From the NCBI GenBank assembly GCA_937974275.1, contig CALJIF010000109.1, forward strand, positions 1 to 26,018: a DNA stretch of 26,018 nucleotides. The letters run 5' to 3'. Below, one piece after another: positions 7,491 to 15,257 of this stretch. Within the stretch, counting starts at the first letter, position 1. Each line of letters begins with the position of its first letter. Source of the stretch: an uncultured Flavobacteriales bacterium (lineage in GTDB: Bacteria; Bacteroidota; Bacteroidia; Palsa-965). Position numbers and translations under genes: made by a program. The notes below the pieces were generated by a model, which was given only the letters and a program-made list of their open reading frames with translations, was not told the origin of the DNA and searched no databases.

Positions 7491-7525
7491 TAACCCTGAT
7501 GCAACAGCGTCAGGGTTATTTTATT
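7491..7525. terminator. Terminator between the convergent DUF4476 and FAD-protein genes
   Basis: TAACCCTGA (7491-7499) pairs with TCAGGGTTA (7510-7518) around a 10-nt loop and is followed on the plus strand by TTTTATTT. The stop codon of the minus-strand FAD gene lies inside the right arm. Confidence 0.75.
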
Positions 7526-9093
7526 TGTTGAGCAATTGCTTCAGCGCAACGTTGACCATCAATAGCAGCAGAAACAATTCCTCCTGCATAACCGGCGCCT
7601 TCCGCACAAGGAAACAAGTTGGTTATCTGAATATGATGCAGTTTTTCCCGATCACGTGGAATGCGCACCGGAGAAGAAGTTCTGGATTCCACGCCGACTA
7701 TGAGCGCTTCGTTGGATAAGTACCCGCGCATCTTTTGTCCGTAAGCGGCAAAGCCTTCCTGCAATCGTTTACCAATTGCGGCAGGCAGCAATTCGTGTAA
7801 CGGTGCTGAGTGCACTCCCGGCTGATACGAACAATCCGGCAATGTGGTACTGAGTTTACCTTGCACAAAATCTTTGATGCCTTGTGCCGGCGCTGTTTGT
7901 GTTTTACCACCTGCTATCCATGCGGCACGCTCTAAATCTTGCTGATAGCGCAACCCGCTTAATGGTCCGTGTTGTGCGTAATTTGTTAACTCTAATGGAT
8001 CTACCGCAACTACAATTCCGGAATTCGCGTACGGATTATTTCTTTTCGAAGGCGACCATCCGTTGGTAACCACTTCTTCTTGCGCGGTTGCACATGGAGC
8101 GATGATTCCACCTGGGCACATACAAAACGAATACACGCCTTTACCGTCTGTCTGATGCACCAACGCATAAGAAGCTGCCGGTAAATAATCACGCAGACTA
8201 TGCAATGTCGGGCCGTTGCAGTGGTATTGAATACTGTCAATTAATTCCTGACGGTGTTCTGCACGAACGCCCATGGCAAACGGTTTCGCTTCAATGGCAA
8301 TGTCTTTGCGATGCAACAATTCGAAAATATCACGTGCGCTATGTCCCGTTGCCAAAAGCACAGCACTGCATGGGAAACTTTTTACGGCATCTGTTGTTTG
8401 TGCCATGATGCACGTAATTTTTCCTTGCTGCAACTCGAAATCAGTAACGCGTGTGTCGAAATGAACTTCACCACCGCAACGGAGAATATTCTCGCGCATG
8501 GCAGTAATTATTCCCGGTAGTTTATTCGTACCGATATGCGGATGTGCTTCAGCCAATATCACTTCGTCTGCACCATGCGCAACAAATAATTCCAGGATGC
8601 TTTGCACATCGCCGCGTTTGTGCGAACGTGTGTATAATTTGCCGTCACTGTATGTTCCTGCGCCGCCTTCACCGAAACAGTAATTGGAATCGGGATTGAC
8701 GAGGTGTTCTTTATTAATTGCCGCTAAATCACGTCTTCTGCGACGAACATCTTTTCCGCGTTCTAAAACAACGGGTTTAAACCCGAGTTCAATCAGCTTC
8801 AATGCAGCGAATAATCCTGCAGGACCTGCGCCGATAATGTGTACCTCTTTTGCTGAGCTGACATCGCGAATTTGAAATTGGTATTGATGTGCAGGAACCG
8901 GTTCATTGATATACACTTCCAGTCGCACATTCACGCGAATAGTCCTGGATCTGGCATCAATACTACGTTTGAGAAGTTTCCACCCGTTCAGTTCATCGGT
9001 ATCAATGCCCAAATGTTCGGCAACGGCTTCGTGCATGTTGGTCCGGTTGAACGCCTCTTGTGGCGTTAACACCAGATCAAGTTGTTGGACCAT
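7516..9093 (-). CDS. FAD-dependent dehydrogenase of the COG2509 family
   Basis: The 525-residue protein has an N-terminal alpha/beta region (about 1-80) and then a Rossmann dinucleotide-binding motif, VHIIGAGPAGLFAALKLIE, near residue 90, followed by VVLERG, which binds the FAD ribose. The segments NYCFGEGGAGTYSDGKLYTR and a C-terminal GAGYAGGIVSAAIDG are hallmarks of the uncharacterised COG2509 flavoproteins. The substrate is unknown. No signal peptide is present, so it is cytoplasmic. It starts 3 nt after the porT stop codon, so it is probably co-transcribed with porT and ends at the shared terminator around 7516. Confidence 0.9.
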   Translation of the reverse strand: MVQQLDLVLTPQEAFNRTNMHEAVAEHLGIDTDELNGWKLLKRSIDARSRTIRVNVRLEVYINEPVPAHQYQFQIRDVSSAKEVHIIGAGPAGLFAALKLIELGFKPVVLERGKDVRRRRRDLAAINKEHLVNPDSNYCFGEGGAGTYSDGKLYTRSHKRGDVQSILELFVAHGADEVILAEAHPHIGTNKLPGIITAMRENILRCGGEVHFDTRVTDFELQQGKITCIMAQTTDAVKSFPCSAVLLATGHSARDIFELLHRKDIAIEAKPFAMGVRAEHRQELIDSIQYHCNGPTLHSLRDYLPAASYALVHQTDGKGVYSFCMCPGGIIAPCATAQEEVVTNGWSPSKRNNPYANSGIVVAVDPLELTNYAQHGPLSGLRYQQDLERAAWIAGGKTQTAPAQGIKDFVQGKLSTTLPDCSYQPGVHSAPLHELLPAAIGKRLQEGFAAYGQKMRGYLSNEALIVGVESRTSSPVRIPRDREKLHHIQITNLFPCAEGAGYAGGIVSAAIDGQRCAEAIAQQIK

Positions 9094-9096
9094 GAT

Positions 9097-9804
9097 TTAT
9101 CCTTCGAAGGTGAATGAAATAAGAAACACTTTTGATCGCAAACGATCCAGTGACATCGCGTAGATGGTATTGTCGGGAACAAGCAGGTTGCGCAGTCCTA
9201 GCGACATTTTTAGTTCAATTCCGAATTTAAAATAGGGCAGGAAGAAATCCAATCCAGCACCGGCTTCGTAACCGAAATCGTGTTTGTATAATTTCACCAC
9301 TTCCTGACCGGGAACTGTATTGCGTGCATCTTTTTGTGAAGCCAGATCCAGCGTGTATTTCATGCCGCCAATCATGTAAGCAGCAATATTGTTCAATCGT
9401 TTGGAACGTACTTTAAAGGATAACGGAAAGTTCAGGAAAGTTGATTCCACACGCTTCACCATGTCAAACGTATCTTGTCCCGCAAAGTGATATTCAATAT
9501 TTCGTTCACCGAATGCTAAATCGGGTGTAAAGCGCAATGTGAGGTAGTCGTGTAATCGCAATTCGGAAACAATGCCCAGGTTGAAACCGACTTCCGGAGA
9601 AGATAAAATGGTTTTCAATGAATCGCCTGCAACAGCACGAAGATTTTGAACCGGCGTAATCAGGAAATTAGCCTGATTAATTCCGAGGAAAAAACCGAAG
9701 TGTAAAGGATCGTGGTAATACTCGGGACGATTTTGTGCCGTTCGTTGTCCGAAAGAATATCCGGAAATCAAGAGTGCGAGAATTAAAAAGCGGAAACGTT
9801 TCAT
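9097..9804 (-). CDS. porT: PorT-like outer membrane beta-barrel protein of the type IX secretion system
   Basis: The 235-residue protein begins with a signal peptide (MKRFRFLILALLISGYSFGQ) and continues with alternating strands typical of an eight-strand outer-membrane barrel, for example HFGFFLGINQANFLI, FRFTPDL-like segments, and a final aromatic strand ending ISFTFEG. PorT (SprT) is needed for T9SS secretion and gliding in Bacteroidota. Gene order supports the name: porT next to ubiE is a recurrent arrangement in the phylum (established knowledge, from memory). PorT-family barrels are diverse, so the T9SS assignment rests on context and overall fit. It follows ubiE after 41 nt and has its own TATCTTTG box, and it precedes the FAD gene by 3 nt. 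Confidence 0.78.
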   Translation of the reverse strand: MKRFRFLILALLISGYSFGQRTAQNRPEYYHDPLHFGFFLGINQANFLITPVQNLRAVAGDSLKTILSSPEVGFNLGIVSELRLHDYLTLRFTPDLAFGERNIEYHFAGQDTFDMVKRVESTFLNFPLSFKVRSKRLNNIAAYMIGGMKYTLDLASQKDARNTVPGQEVVKLYKHDFGYEAGAGLDFFLPYFKFGIELKMSLGLRNLLVPDNTIYAMSLDRLRSKVFLISFTFEG

Positions 9805-9823
9805 GTTTCAAACATTAACGGGT

Positions 9824-9831
9824 CAAAGATA
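9824..9831 (-). promoter_or_regulatory. Candidate porT -7 box (TATCTTTG)
   Basis: The minus strand reads TATCTTTG, 19 nt before the porT ATG, between ubiE and porT. This could give porT and the FAD gene a promoter separate from ubiE. No clear -33 element is present. Confidence 0.4.
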
Positions 9832-9845
9832 AAATTATTGCAACA

Positions 9846-10580
9846 TCAAGCGTTCTTGGTGCCTGTGTATATAGAGGCGATACCGAAAGTTAAAGGTTGC
9901 CAGGTGACATTAGAAAAACCTGCTTTTTTCATGCGCTCCATAAAGGCTTCTCCGTCCGGAAATGCATTTACCGATTCGGGCAAATAGGTATACGCGCGGG
10001 AATCTTTGGAAAACAGTTTACCGATTAAAGGTAATACGCGCAAGAAGTAAAAGTTGTAGAGTTGTTTGACGGGAAACTTACGCGGACGTGAAAATTCCAA
10101 TACCGCAACCATGCCGCCGGGTTTGAGAACACGACACATATTCTCCAATCCTTTATCCAGATTTTCGAAATTACGCACACCGAAACCTACAGTGATCGCA
10201 TCAAAAGTGTTATTCTCGAAAGGAAGATTTTCGGAATCGCCGCTTTGCAAGGTGATCTTGCGGTCGAGATTTATTTTTTTCAATTTCTCACGACCAAATT
10301 TCATCATGCCTTCCGAAATATCAACGCCGATAATCTGGTCCGGATTCAAGATACGATTGGCTTCTACTGCAAAATCTCCTGTTCCGGTGGCAACATCCAG
10401 CATCATCTTCGGTTGCACTTTCGTCAACGTTTTGCATGCTTTTTTTCGCCATCCGTGATGAATACCGAGTGATAAAATTTGATTTAAGAAATCGTAACGA
10501 TGCGCGATGTTATCGAACATGTCCGCCACCTGCTTCTTTTTACTTTCGCTCGTCTCGTAAGGAGTAACTGCACCTGCCAT
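9846..10580 (-). CDS. ubiE: Demethylmenaquinone methyltransferase (UbiE/MenG)
   Basis: This enzyme uses S-adenosylmethionine to methylate demethylmenaquinol, the last step of menaquinone synthesis. The 244-residue length is normal. Seen: FDNIAHRYDFLNQILSLGIH near residue 22, the SAM-binding glycine motif MLDVATGTGDFA near 60, GVDISEGMM, the diagnostic FDAITVGFGVRNFENLDKGL near 130, and the EFSRP segment. A TACCTTTG box ends 4 nt before the ATG, so its mRNA is predicted to be leaderless. It is followed by porT in the same direction. Confidence 0.96.
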   Translation of the reverse strand: MAGAVTPYETSESKKKQVADMFDNIAHRYDFLNQILSLGIHHGWRKKACKTLTKVQPKMMLDVATGTGDFAVEANRILNPDQIIGVDISEGMMKFGREKLKKINLDRKITLQSGDSENLPFENNTFDAITVGFGVRNFENLDKGLENMCRVLKPGGMVAVLEFSRPRKFPVKQLYNFYFLRVLPLIGKLFSKDSRAYTYLPESVNAFPDGEAFMERMKKAGFSNVTWQPLTFGIASIYTGTKNA

Positions 10581-10584
10581 AAAA

Positions 10585-10592
10585 CAAAGGTA
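10585..10592 (-). promoter_or_regulatory. -7 box (TACCTTTG) 4 nt before the ubiE start
   Basis: The minus strand reads TACCTTTG-TTTT-ATG. This matches TAnnTTTG and puts the expected transcription start at the initiation codon. No -33 element is convincing. Confidence 0.55.
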
Positions 10593-10650
10593 ATAATGAT
10601 TATAACAACAGCCCTGAACTATTGTTGTTTAGCACGTGGGCGTAATTCAT

Positions 10651-10678
10651 AAAAAAATCCCGCCAAAAGCGGGATTTT
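10651..10678 (-). terminator. Terminator of the sugar dehydrogenase gene
   Basis: Minus strand: a 10-bp stem AAAATCCCGC/GCGGGATTTT around a 5-nt loop, followed by a T-run. It lies about 22 nt after the stop codon at 10700. Confidence 0.85.
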
Positions 10679-10699
10679 GAAAAGCTTTGAAGCAATCTA

Positions 10700-12157
10700 T
10701 TAATGCACCAACAGTTTTGTGGTTTGAACTCCTGTTGTTGTGTGCAACTGAATGAAGTATTGACCCGGAGATAAATTCCATTGCTGCACATCGATTGCTG
10801 TTGTGTATGATCCGGCTTCTTCAGTTTTTGCGAATACGGTTCCAACAACACGTCCGGTGATATCCAGAATTTGCATAGTAACAACAGTTTCTTGTGTTAA
10901 TGACCATTGAACAGTTGTTGTTGTGTTAGCAGGATTCGGATACGCGCTGAGCATCGCAATTCCTGAAGGTTGTTCTTCAACATTCAAACCTTGAGGACAA
11001 ACACGATACAATTGTCCGTTGCTCGTATAACCACCTTTTAACGCGTAAACACAACCGTCTGCACCTTGCTTGATGGTGGTTAATCCGCCCGTAGTGGTCA
11101 TGTCCATCCATTGTGTTCGAGAAACAAATTGATCATATGCAGGCGCATTTCCCAATGTAATATCATATACACGACCGTAATCGTTATCGGCAACCAATAA
11201 ATGATTGTCGAATTCAGGCATCACCTGACTGCTGTAAAACAAAACTCCTGTTACTGCAGGCAATGGTGTTCCCCAATCTTCAATCGGTAATATATCATTG
11301 GGTAAGTTGCACAATGTTGAAGTGGAACTGTTCGCGTAAAATCCTTCGCAATTGGCCCAACCGTAAAATGCACCTTTATGAATCATGTTTACTTCGTCCC
11401 ACGCATTCCATCCGTTTTCGGTGCAATACATACTGTCGGTTACAGGACTGAAACAGAAGTCGAATGAATTACGATGACCATACGACCAAATCCAATCGCA
11501 AGTGTCATTAAGTGGCAAGCCATCTTCGTAAAACGGATTATCTGTAGGGCAGGTGCCGTCTTCGTTAATGCGCAAGATCTTACCATAAGGGCTGGTAAAC
11601 TTGTTCGCATAATTTAAAGTGGGATTTCCTTGCTGATATGCGAGATCGCCGATGGTCAAATAAATTTTTCCGGGATCTCCGGGACGGAAATGAACATTAC
11701 CTCCAACGTGATTACCGGCGATGTTATCTGCAACGTCCAAGTCAAAAATGATGGTTGGATTGGTCCCAACGTTATTCACTTCCGTGAAGCGAACAATACG
11801 TATGCGTTCATCATTATTAAAACGATGGTTATAGTATGCGTACACGTATTGATTCGTGGCAAAATCGGGATGAACGGTAATGCCCAGCAAACCGCGCTCG
11901 AAGTCGCTGTTGCAGGAATCGGAGAGATCATAGAATACACCGATGTAAGTTCCGTTCGGATTAAAAACTTTGATCTGTGCATCAACAGCCATATTCGAAA
12001 CTCCACCTTTTTGTGTGATGAAGTAGCGACCGTCCGGAGCGACATCAAATGCCACAGGATTGCTCAGACTGCTGATTAAAGTTGTTTGTGTATACGTTTG
12101 TGCAAATGCAGAAAATGCAAGTGCGACAAAAAATTGTACTGCTAAAAGTTTTTTCAT
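10700..12157 (-). CDS. Secreted PQQ-type sugar dehydrogenase with T9SS sorting domain
   Basis: This is a 485-residue exported protein. The signal peptide is MKKLLAVQFFVALAFSAFAQ. Residues about 25-390 form a glucose/sorbosone dehydrogenase-like beta propeller: FDVAPDGRYFITQKGG, FERGLLGITVHPDF, NHVGGNVHFRPGDPGKIYLT, PYGKILRINEDGTC and WSYGHRNSFDFCF. The last 80 residues (LSAYPNPANTTTTVQWSL through TTKLLVH) are a type A T9SS C-terminal sorting domain with the usual YPNP start. The protein would therefore cross the outer membrane by the T9SS and be attached or released. Enzyme activity and need for PQQ are inferred from the family. It begins 24 nt after sppA and ends at a strong terminator. Confidence 0.9.
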   Translation of the reverse strand: MKKLLAVQFFVALAFSAFAQTYTQTTLISSLSNPVAFDVAPDGRYFITQKGGVSNMAVDAQIKVFNPNGTYIGVFYDLSDSCNSDFERGLLGITVHPDFATNQYVYAYYNHRFNNDERIRIVRFTEVNNVGTNPTIIFDLDVADNIAGNHVGGNVHFRPGDPGKIYLTIGDLAYQQGNPTLNYANKFTSPYGKILRINEDGTCPTDNPFYEDGLPLNDTCDWIWSYGHRNSFDFCFSPVTDSMYCTENGWNAWDEVNMIHKGAFYGWANCEGFYANSSTSTLCNLPNDILPIEDWGTPLPAVTGVLFYSSQVMPEFDNHLLVADNDYGRVYDITLGNAPAYDQFVSRTQWMDMTTTGGLTTIKQGADGCVYALKGGYTSNGQLYRVCPQGLNVEEQPSGIAMLSAYPNPANTTTTVQWSLTQETVVTMQILDITGRVVGTVFAKTEEAGSYTTAIDVQQWNLSPGQYFIQLHTTTGVQTTKLLVH

Positions 12158-12181
12158 GTTGAGTGAATTGTGAACTCTAAG

Positions 12182-13954
12182 TTAGAATATTACTACATCA
12201 TACGGCATACGCGCATGAATACCTTTTGTAGTAAGTAACAGTTTTGCACGCATGAATTGTTGGTATTCATTACGTAATGTGCCCAATTCGCGGTTCACAT
12301 AAGCTTGCTGTACTTCAGCGCCACCGTCTTTCAGGAAATTCTCGAACGGACTTTTCATCACCGGTAATTTCTTCAAGCGATAATCATCACCCACTTTCGC
12401 TAAACGAGCCGCAATACGAATAGCATCGCTAAGTCCGCCTATTGAATCCACCAAGCCGATCTTTTGTGCATCAGATCCGCTCCAAACGCGACCTTGCCCA
12501 ATGCTGTCCACATCCGCAGTTTTCATTTTACGACCTTCGGCAACACGCGTAATGAATGTGGTGTACACATCTTCTACACCTTGTTGAATCACTTCACCTT
12601 CCATCGCATTTACCGGACGTAACAAGGTGCCCATGTCGGCATGAGGATTCGTGTTTACGGTATCAACAGTAACACCAACCTGATTCTTCAACATATTTTC
12701 GATGTTCGGAATCAATCCGAATACACCAATTGAGCCTGTAATGGTATTCGGTTGTGCCACGATCACATCTGCAGCGCATGAAATATAATATCCGCCTGAA
12801 GCAGCTACATCACCCATAGAAACCACAACAGGCTTCACTTTCTTGCACAACACCACTTCTCGCCACATGACATCAGATGCCAATGCACTTCCACCGGGTG
12901 AATTCACACGCAACACTACTGCTTTAATCGTAGAATCTTCACGTGCCTGACGGATCGCTTTTGCAATACGGTCAGATCCGATAGTTTCATCATCACCTTC
13001 ACCGCTTTCTATACTGCCTACCGCATAAATAATGGCGATTTTGTTTTTCGATTTGTTCTCCTCTTCTTCTTCTTTAACCAGCGGTGATTTCGCATAACGA
13101 TTTAAAGTAACCAACTGCACTTTCTTTTCTGCGCCTGATTTTTTCTTTAAAAGCTCCAAGACTTCATCGTAGTAAGCAGTTTTATCCATTAATTTCAAGG
13201 TCACTGCATCCTGCGATTTGCGCACTTTTAATTGTGTGGCAATTTCATCAAGTGTTGCTAAAGGAATTTTTCGTTCCTGCTCAATGCCTTTAAGCATGGT
13301 ATACCACAAAGAACCAATATAAGTCATCGTTTGCTCACGGTTTGCGGGGCTCATCTTCTCCAAATCGAATGGTTCAACCGCACTTTTAAATTTTCCGTGA
13401 CGAAATATTTGAACATTGATTTCCAATTTCTCCAACATCTTTTTGAAGAACATTACCTGAGCACTTAAGCCTTTGAACTCCATGCCGCCTTCCGGGTGAA
13501 TAATAATTTCATCGGCAACGGAGCTGAGGTAGTAACCCTTCTGTGTGTAGATCTCGCCATAACTTACGATGAACTTCTTCGACGCTTTAAATGTTTTCAA
13601 CGCTTCACGAATCTCTTCAACTGTTGCCATTCCTGCGCCACACATGGATCCTTCCAAATAAATGCCTTTAATACGCTCGTCTTTAGCAGATTTACGAATA
13701 GCCGACAAAATCTGATCTAAACCGACAGGACGTTCGTCACCCAATGATGCGAAGTTGGGCAGTTGTTCTTTATTGGCGCGTTCTGCAATAAGTCCGTTTA
13801 AGTTCAAATGCAGGATAGAGTTATCCTTAATTTTAATAACGGGATCACTGTCGAAAGCCGAGCCAATGGCGGCAAAGACAACAATTAGTGCAATAATGGT
13901 GGCGATGATAATTCCGGTTATAGCACCGAAAAAGCTACCGAAGAATGTTTTCAT
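12182..13954 (-). CDS. sppA: Signal peptide peptidase SppA, 67K type
   Basis: SppA is a membrane-anchored serine protease that degrades signal peptides left after secretion. The 590-residue protein has an N-terminal membrane segment (about residues 9-33) and two tandem S49 domains. The catalytic Lys is K190 in GKFKSAVEPF of the first domain. The nucleophile is S386 in GDVAASGGYYIS of the second, so the Ser/Lys dyad is split between domains as in E. coli SppA. NSPGGSALAS precedes the nucleophile. A glutamate-rich linker (EEEEEN, about 295-300) joins the domains. The sugar dehydrogenase gene follows after 24 nt and may share its transcript. The region to folK is a divergent promoter region. Confidence 0.95.
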   Translation of the reverse strand: MKTFFGSFFGAITGIIIATIIALIVVFAAIGSAFDSDPVIKIKDNSILHLNLNGLIAERANKEQLPNFASLGDERPVGLDQILSAIRKSAKDERIKGIYLEGSMCGAGMATVEEIREALKTFKASKKFIVSYGEIYTQKGYYLSSVADEIIIHPEGGMEFKGLSAQVMFFKKMLEKLEINVQIFRHGKFKSAVEPFDLEKMSPANREQTMTYIGSLWYTMLKGIEQERKIPLATLDEIATQLKVRKSQDAVTLKLMDKTAYYDEVLELLKKKSGAEKKVQLVTLNRYAKSPLVKEEEEENKSKNKIAIIYAVGSIESGEGDDETIGSDRIAKAIRQAREDSTIKAVVLRVNSPGGSALASDVMWREVVLCKKVKPVVVSMGDVAASGGYYISCAADVIVAQPNTITGSIGVFGLIPNIENMLKNQVGVTVDTVNTNPHADMGTLLRPVNAMEGEVIQQGVEDVYTTFITRVAEGRKMKTADVDSIGQGRVWSGSDAQKIGLVDSIGGLSDAIRIAARLAKVGDDYRLKKLPVMKSPFENFLKDGGAEVQQAYVNRELGTLRNEYQQFMRAKLLLTTKGIHARMPYDVVIF

Positions 13955-13978
13955 GGTATCTGAATTTCAAATGAGCAT

Positions 13979-14009
13979 CAAAGTTGCACAATTCTAACGA
14001 GCGGAGAAA
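13979..14009 (-). promoter_or_regulatory. Candidate sppA promoter (TTTC-N19-CAACTTTG)
   Basis: On the minus strand CAACTTTG (13986-13979) has one mismatch to TAnnTTTG and is preceded at 19 nt by TTTC, one mismatch to TTTG. The leader to the sppA ATG would be about 20 nt. Confidence 0.4.
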
Positions 14010-14046
14010 GTTTGGTGTCGTTGTGAATATCATTTGAATGTGTTGT

Positions 14047-14054
14047 TACTTTTG
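14047..14054 (+). promoter_or_regulatory. -7 box (TACTTTTG) 4 nt before the folK start
   Basis: TACTTTTG, then TTTC, then ATG at 14059. This matches TAnnTTTG and predicts transcription starting at the initiation codon. A TTG occurs at 14021-14023, slightly too far for an ideal -33. Confidence 0.55.
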
Positions 14055-14058
14055 TTTC

Positions 14059-14568
14059 ATGGCGCTCCCGGAGGTACATGTATTTATCGGACTTGGCTCG
14101 AATGAAGGAGATTCATTGCAGCATTTATCTGACGCCCGACGGAATATAAGCGAGTTGCCGGAAGCAAACTTGATAGCTGCCAGTTCATTTTATCGAACAG
14201 CGGCTTGGGGCAAAACGGATCAACCCGATTTTATCAATCAGGTGATACAAATTTCTTCTACATTTCATCCTGAAGAACTCATGTTGTCGTTGTTGCAAAT
14301 CGAGGAGCGGATGGGTCGGAAACGGGAAGAAAAATGGGGTCCTCGCAGCATTGATCTGGATATTTTGTTTTTCGGACAGAGTATACTCCATTCCGATTTG
14401 CTGCAGGTGCCGCATCCGCACATTACAGAACGACGATTTGTGCTTGAACCACTATGCGAACTCGCGCCTTACTTTACGCATCCGTTAAACGGGAAAACCG
14501 TGCGCCAATTATTGGAGCTTTGTACCGATATTGGCTCGGTGAAACGAATAAATTCCGGCAATGAGTAA
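14059..14568 (+). CDS. folK: 2-amino-4-hydroxy-6-hydroxymethyldihydropteridine diphosphokinase
   Basis: FolK transfers pyrophosphate from ATP to 6-hydroxymethyl-dihydropterin in folate synthesis. From ATG 14059 the protein has 169 residues, the usual size. Family motifs are FIGLGSNEGD near the start, the ATP-binding segment EERMGRKREEKWGPRSIDLD, and PHPHITERRFVLEPLCELAP. The frame is open to an earlier ATG at 14038, but that start would lie upstream of and translate through the TACTTTTG box, so I prefer 14059. The stop overlaps the start of the deoxynucleoside kinase gene by 8 nt, so the two are co-transcribed and probably translationally coupled. Confidence 0.95.
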   Translation: MALPEVHVFIGLGSNEGDSLQHLSDARRNISELPEANLIAASSFYRTAAWGKTDQPDFINQVIQISSTFHPEELMLSLLQIEERMGRKREEKWGPRSIDLDILFFGQSILHSDLLQVPHPHITERRFVLEPLCELAPYFTHPLNGKTVRQLLELCTDIGSVKRINSGNE

Positions 14569-15172
14569 GTACCGCTATATCGCGATAGAAGGCAATATCG
14601 GCGCCGGTAAATCGACATTGGCGAAATTGTTGGCGGCTCGTATGCAGCACGAATATATGCCCGAGCATTTTCAGGATAACCCTTTCTTGCATTCATTTTA
14701 TGCCAGCCCTGAACGTTATGCATTGTCTGTCGAATTGGCGTTTCTGGAAGAACGATTTCGTCATGTACGCGACGCTGTTACAGATGATAAATGGATTATT
14801 GCCGATTATTTATGGGAGAAATCTCTGGTTTTTGCCCGTGTTAATCTGAAAGGTGAAGAGTTGAAATTGTTCGAACGTATTTATCATCATTTAACCACAC
14901 AATTGCCCGTTCCCGATTTGGTGATTTACTTGCATTTACCTTCGGAGCGGTTATTAAAACAAATTGCGGGGCGGGGCAGGGATTTTGAGCAGAAAATTCC
15001 GGCTGAGTACTTGCGTGATGTGGCTTCCGGCTATCGCGATTATTTTGCATCGGAGCGCCGTTTCCCTGTGCTGTGGCTCAATCACGACCTTGGCCCTGAA
15101 GCCTTAGCGCAATATGTAGCTCGCTTAATGGACCGCAAATTTCCTCCCGGATTGAATATGATTGAGCGTTAA
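14561..15172 (+). CDS. Deoxynucleoside kinase (deoxyadenosine/deoxyguanosine/deoxycytidine kinase family)
   Basis: The 203-residue enzyme phosphorylates deoxynucleosides for salvage into dNTPs. Seen: P-loop EGNIGAGKST at about residues 9-18, EHFQDNPFLHSFY, an LEERFRHVRD segment at the place of the family's catalytic ExR region, IADYLWEKSLVFARVNL, and a lid-like arginine segment AGRGRDFEQ near 145. The length fits bacterial dNKs. Base preference cannot be told from sequence alone. It overlaps folK by 8 nt; pairing of folK with a dNK gene is a common Bacteroidota arrangement (from memory). Together with dgt in this window it points to active control of purine deoxynucleotide pools, although the two genes are far apart. 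Confidence 0.9.
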   Translation: MSKYRYIAIEGNIGAGKSTLAKLLAARMQHEYMPEHFQDNPFLHSFYASPERYALSVELAFLEERFRHVRDAVTDDKWIIADYLWEKSLVFARVNLKGEELKLFERIYHHLTTQLPVPDLVIYLHLPSERLLKQIAGRGRDFEQKIPAEYLRDVASGYRDYFASERRFPVLWLNHDLGPEALAQYVARLMDRKFPPGLNMIER

Positions 15173-15217
15173 GGCTTTAAAATCAGTAATAACCTGTCAA
15201 TCATTCAGGATTTTTTT

Positions 15218-15225
15218 TAAATTTG
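15218..15225 (+). promoter_or_regulatory. -7 box (TAAATTTG) of the lipoprotein gene
   Basis: TAAATTTG matches TAnnTTTG. The start would be near 15231, giving a leader of about 27-33 nt that is A-rich and lacks a Shine-Dalgarno. The -33 region is poor (TGTC at 15195). Confidence 0.5.
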
Positions 15226-15257
15226 CGGCGTACCAAAAAAAGGTTAATCCTTACTCT

